In this document: piece by piece, positions 6,306 through 7,083 of the stretch
How positions within the stretch are numbered: position 1 is the stretch's first letter
How the letters are laid out: every line of letters begins with the position of its first letter
Origin: Chloroflexota bacterium
GTDB taxonomy: Bacteria > Chloroflexota > Anaerolineae > B4-G1 > SLSP01
Direction: 5' to 3'
NCBI GenBank assembly: GCA_022707665.1
Contig: JAKJAE010000133.1
Location: 1-7,083 of the forward strand
DNA length: 7,083 bases
Notes under the pieces: generated by a model
Seen by the model: the letters and a program-made list of their open reading frames with translations, nothing else
Told to the model about the DNA's origin: nothing
Databases searched by the model: none
Translations under genes and position numbers: made by a program

Positions 6306-7083
6306 ATGTCGAACGGACTGGACCGACTCGACGCGGTACTGGCGCGTCAGCAGGCCGACCTCGATTTCGTGCGCAACGTGACCGCGTGGCGGACGCTGTC
6401 GAGTCGCCAAGCTCAGACGACGGCATGGCCGGTGGCTCTTGACCCACGCCTGCCCAAGGCAGCCGCGACGTTGGGGATTGCTCAGCTTTACACACACCAG
6501 GCCGCGGCGATCGAGGCTGCGCTGCGCGGCGAGGATGTGGTCATGGCCACAGGGACGGCCTCGGGCAAGTCGCTGGGGTACATCCTGCCGGTGCTCCACG
6601 CACTGTTGCAGGATCCCCGGGCCACGGCATTGCTCCTCTACCCGACAAAGGCGCTGGCCCATGACCAGATGACGGCGATCTCGCAGTGGATCGGCGCACT
6701 CAATGCCCCGATCGCGCTGCGTGCCTACGATGGCGATACGCCGCAGCGCCTGCGGGCCGGGATCCGCAAAGAGGCGCGTATCCTGATCTCGAATCCCGAT
6801 ATGGTGCATCTGGGCATCTTGCCCCACCACACCCAATGGCTGCGCTTCTTCCGCGGTTTGCGCTATGTCGTACTCGATGAGCTGCACATCTACCGGGGTG
6901 TCTTCGGCAGCCATGTGGCCAATGTGCTCCGTCGTTTGCGGCGCATCGCGGAGTTCTACGGGGTAGGCCTTGCGGACGAGGGCCTTGCGGACAAGGGCCT
7001 TGCGGACAAGGGCCTTGCGGACAAGGGCCTTGCGGACAAGGGAATCCAATACCTTGCGGCATCGGCGACGATTGGTAACCCCG
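6306..7083 (+). CDS. DExH-box ATP-dependent helicase (MrfA/YprA-like, DUF1998-type family), 3'-truncated
   Basis: The first 259 residues are visible; the frame is open through the right edge. Seen: an N-terminal region with Asn24-Val-Thr-Ala-Trp-Arg; Q-like motif Leu61-Tyr-Thr-His-Gln65; Walker A Thr82-Gly-Thr-Ala-Ser-Gly-Lys-Ser89; motif Ia Pro113-Thr-Lys-Ala-Leu-Ala; Tyr141-Asp-Gly-Asp-Thr; motif Ib-like Ser162-Asn-Pro-Asp; motif II Asp191-Glu-Leu-His194 followed by Tyr-Arg-Gly-Val-Phe-Gly-Ser-His; and motif III Ser253-Ala-Thr255. This spacing and wording match the superfamily 2 helicases that carry a C-terminal DUF1998 zinc-binding domain. Bacillus MrfA of this group acts in repair of mitomycin C lesions. 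The second RecA domain and DUF1998 lie beyond the window. The ATG at 6306 is chosen because family members start shortly before this N-terminal motif; no clear Shine-Dalgarno site is present, so coupling to the PrsW-like gene 4 bases upstream is likely. Odd: residues 221-245 are five copies of a pentapeptide inserted between motifs II and III. Confidence 0.88.
   Translation, partial: MSNGLDRLDAVLARQQADLDFVRNVTAWRTLSSRQAQTTAWPVALDPRLPKAAATLGIAQLYTHQAAAIEAALRGEDVVMATGTASGKSLGYILPVLHALLQDPRATALLLYPTKALAHDQMTAISQWIGALNAPIALRAYDGDTPQRLRAGIRKEARILISNPDMVHLGILPHHTQWLRFFRGLRYVVLDELHIYRGVFGSHVANVLRRLRRIAEFYGVGLADEGLADKGLADKGLADKGLADKGIQYLAASATIGNP
6966..7040 (+). repeat. 15-base tandem repeat (five units) within the helicase gene
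   Basis: Five head-to-tail units of GGCCTTGCGGACAAG, at 6966-6980, 6981-6995, 6996-7010, 7011-7025 and 7026-7040. Units 2-5 are identical; unit 1 differs by one base (G for A at 6978), changing Lys to Glu. Each unit encodes Gly-Leu-Ala-Asp-Lys in the helicase frame, so copy-number change alters protein length without a frameshift. Confidence 0.97.

Noticed and set aside
6966..7040. CRISPR array or pentapeptide-repeat (A-D/N-L-x-x) beta-helix
   Set aside because: The units are directly adjacent with no spacers, and the pentapeptide lacks the central Leu/Phe of the pentapeptide-repeat family (Ala-Asp is followed by Lys).
6279..7049. Minus-strand open frame starting with Leu-Val-Arg-Lys-Ala repeats
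   Set aside because: The repeats are the reverse complement of the helicase minisatellite, and the rest lies opposite well-conserved helicase motifs.

Overview
The window is a GC-rich bacterial segment with five genes, all on the + strand: two surface-polymer genes, a thioredoxin-fold/cyclophilin lipoprotein, a PrsW-like membrane protease, and the N-terminal part of a DExH-box helicase. The first and last genes are cut by the window edges. No RNA gene, insertion sequence, CRISPR array or integrase is visible. The likely source is a Chloroflexota bacterium (Anaerolineae-like). This is inferred from the Wzy ligase joined to a long extra membrane region and TPR repeats, the (P-T-T-A)n linker behind a lipobox cysteine, and the gene company. 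No marker gene proves it.

Layout. 1-2487 holds the C-terminal 828 residues of an O-antigen ligase/polymerase-like membrane protein with TPR repeats. Its stop overlaps the GTG start of a WecA/TagO/MraY-type polyprenyl-phosphate sugar-phosphate transferase (2484-3542), so the two are probably translationally coupled and form the end of a cell-surface glycan operon. The 103-base gap that follows carries a good sigma70-type promoter with an extended -10 and a Shine-Dalgarno site for the lipoprotein gene (3646-4932). That gene ends in two successive hairpins, the second a textbook intrinsic terminator. A new unit then starts: a PrsW-family intramembrane protease (5120-6301), followed 4 bases later by the helicase (6306 to past the end).

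How the genes relate. Genes 1 and 2 plausibly act in one pathway: lipid-linked glycan initiation, then polymerisation or transfer. The lipoprotein is probably an extracytoplasmic thiol-disulfide enzyme; its cyclophilin-like half has lost the catalytic arginine and may only bind proteins. The PrsW-like protein and the helicase share a transcription unit but have no obvious joint function.

The most unusual signal is a tandem array of five 15-base units (6966-7040) inside the helicase gene. It is in frame, lies between motifs II and III of the helicase core, and has four identical units, which suggests recent expansion. An 8-base match to the unit occurs in the same frame in the adjoining motif III region and may be the seed of the array.
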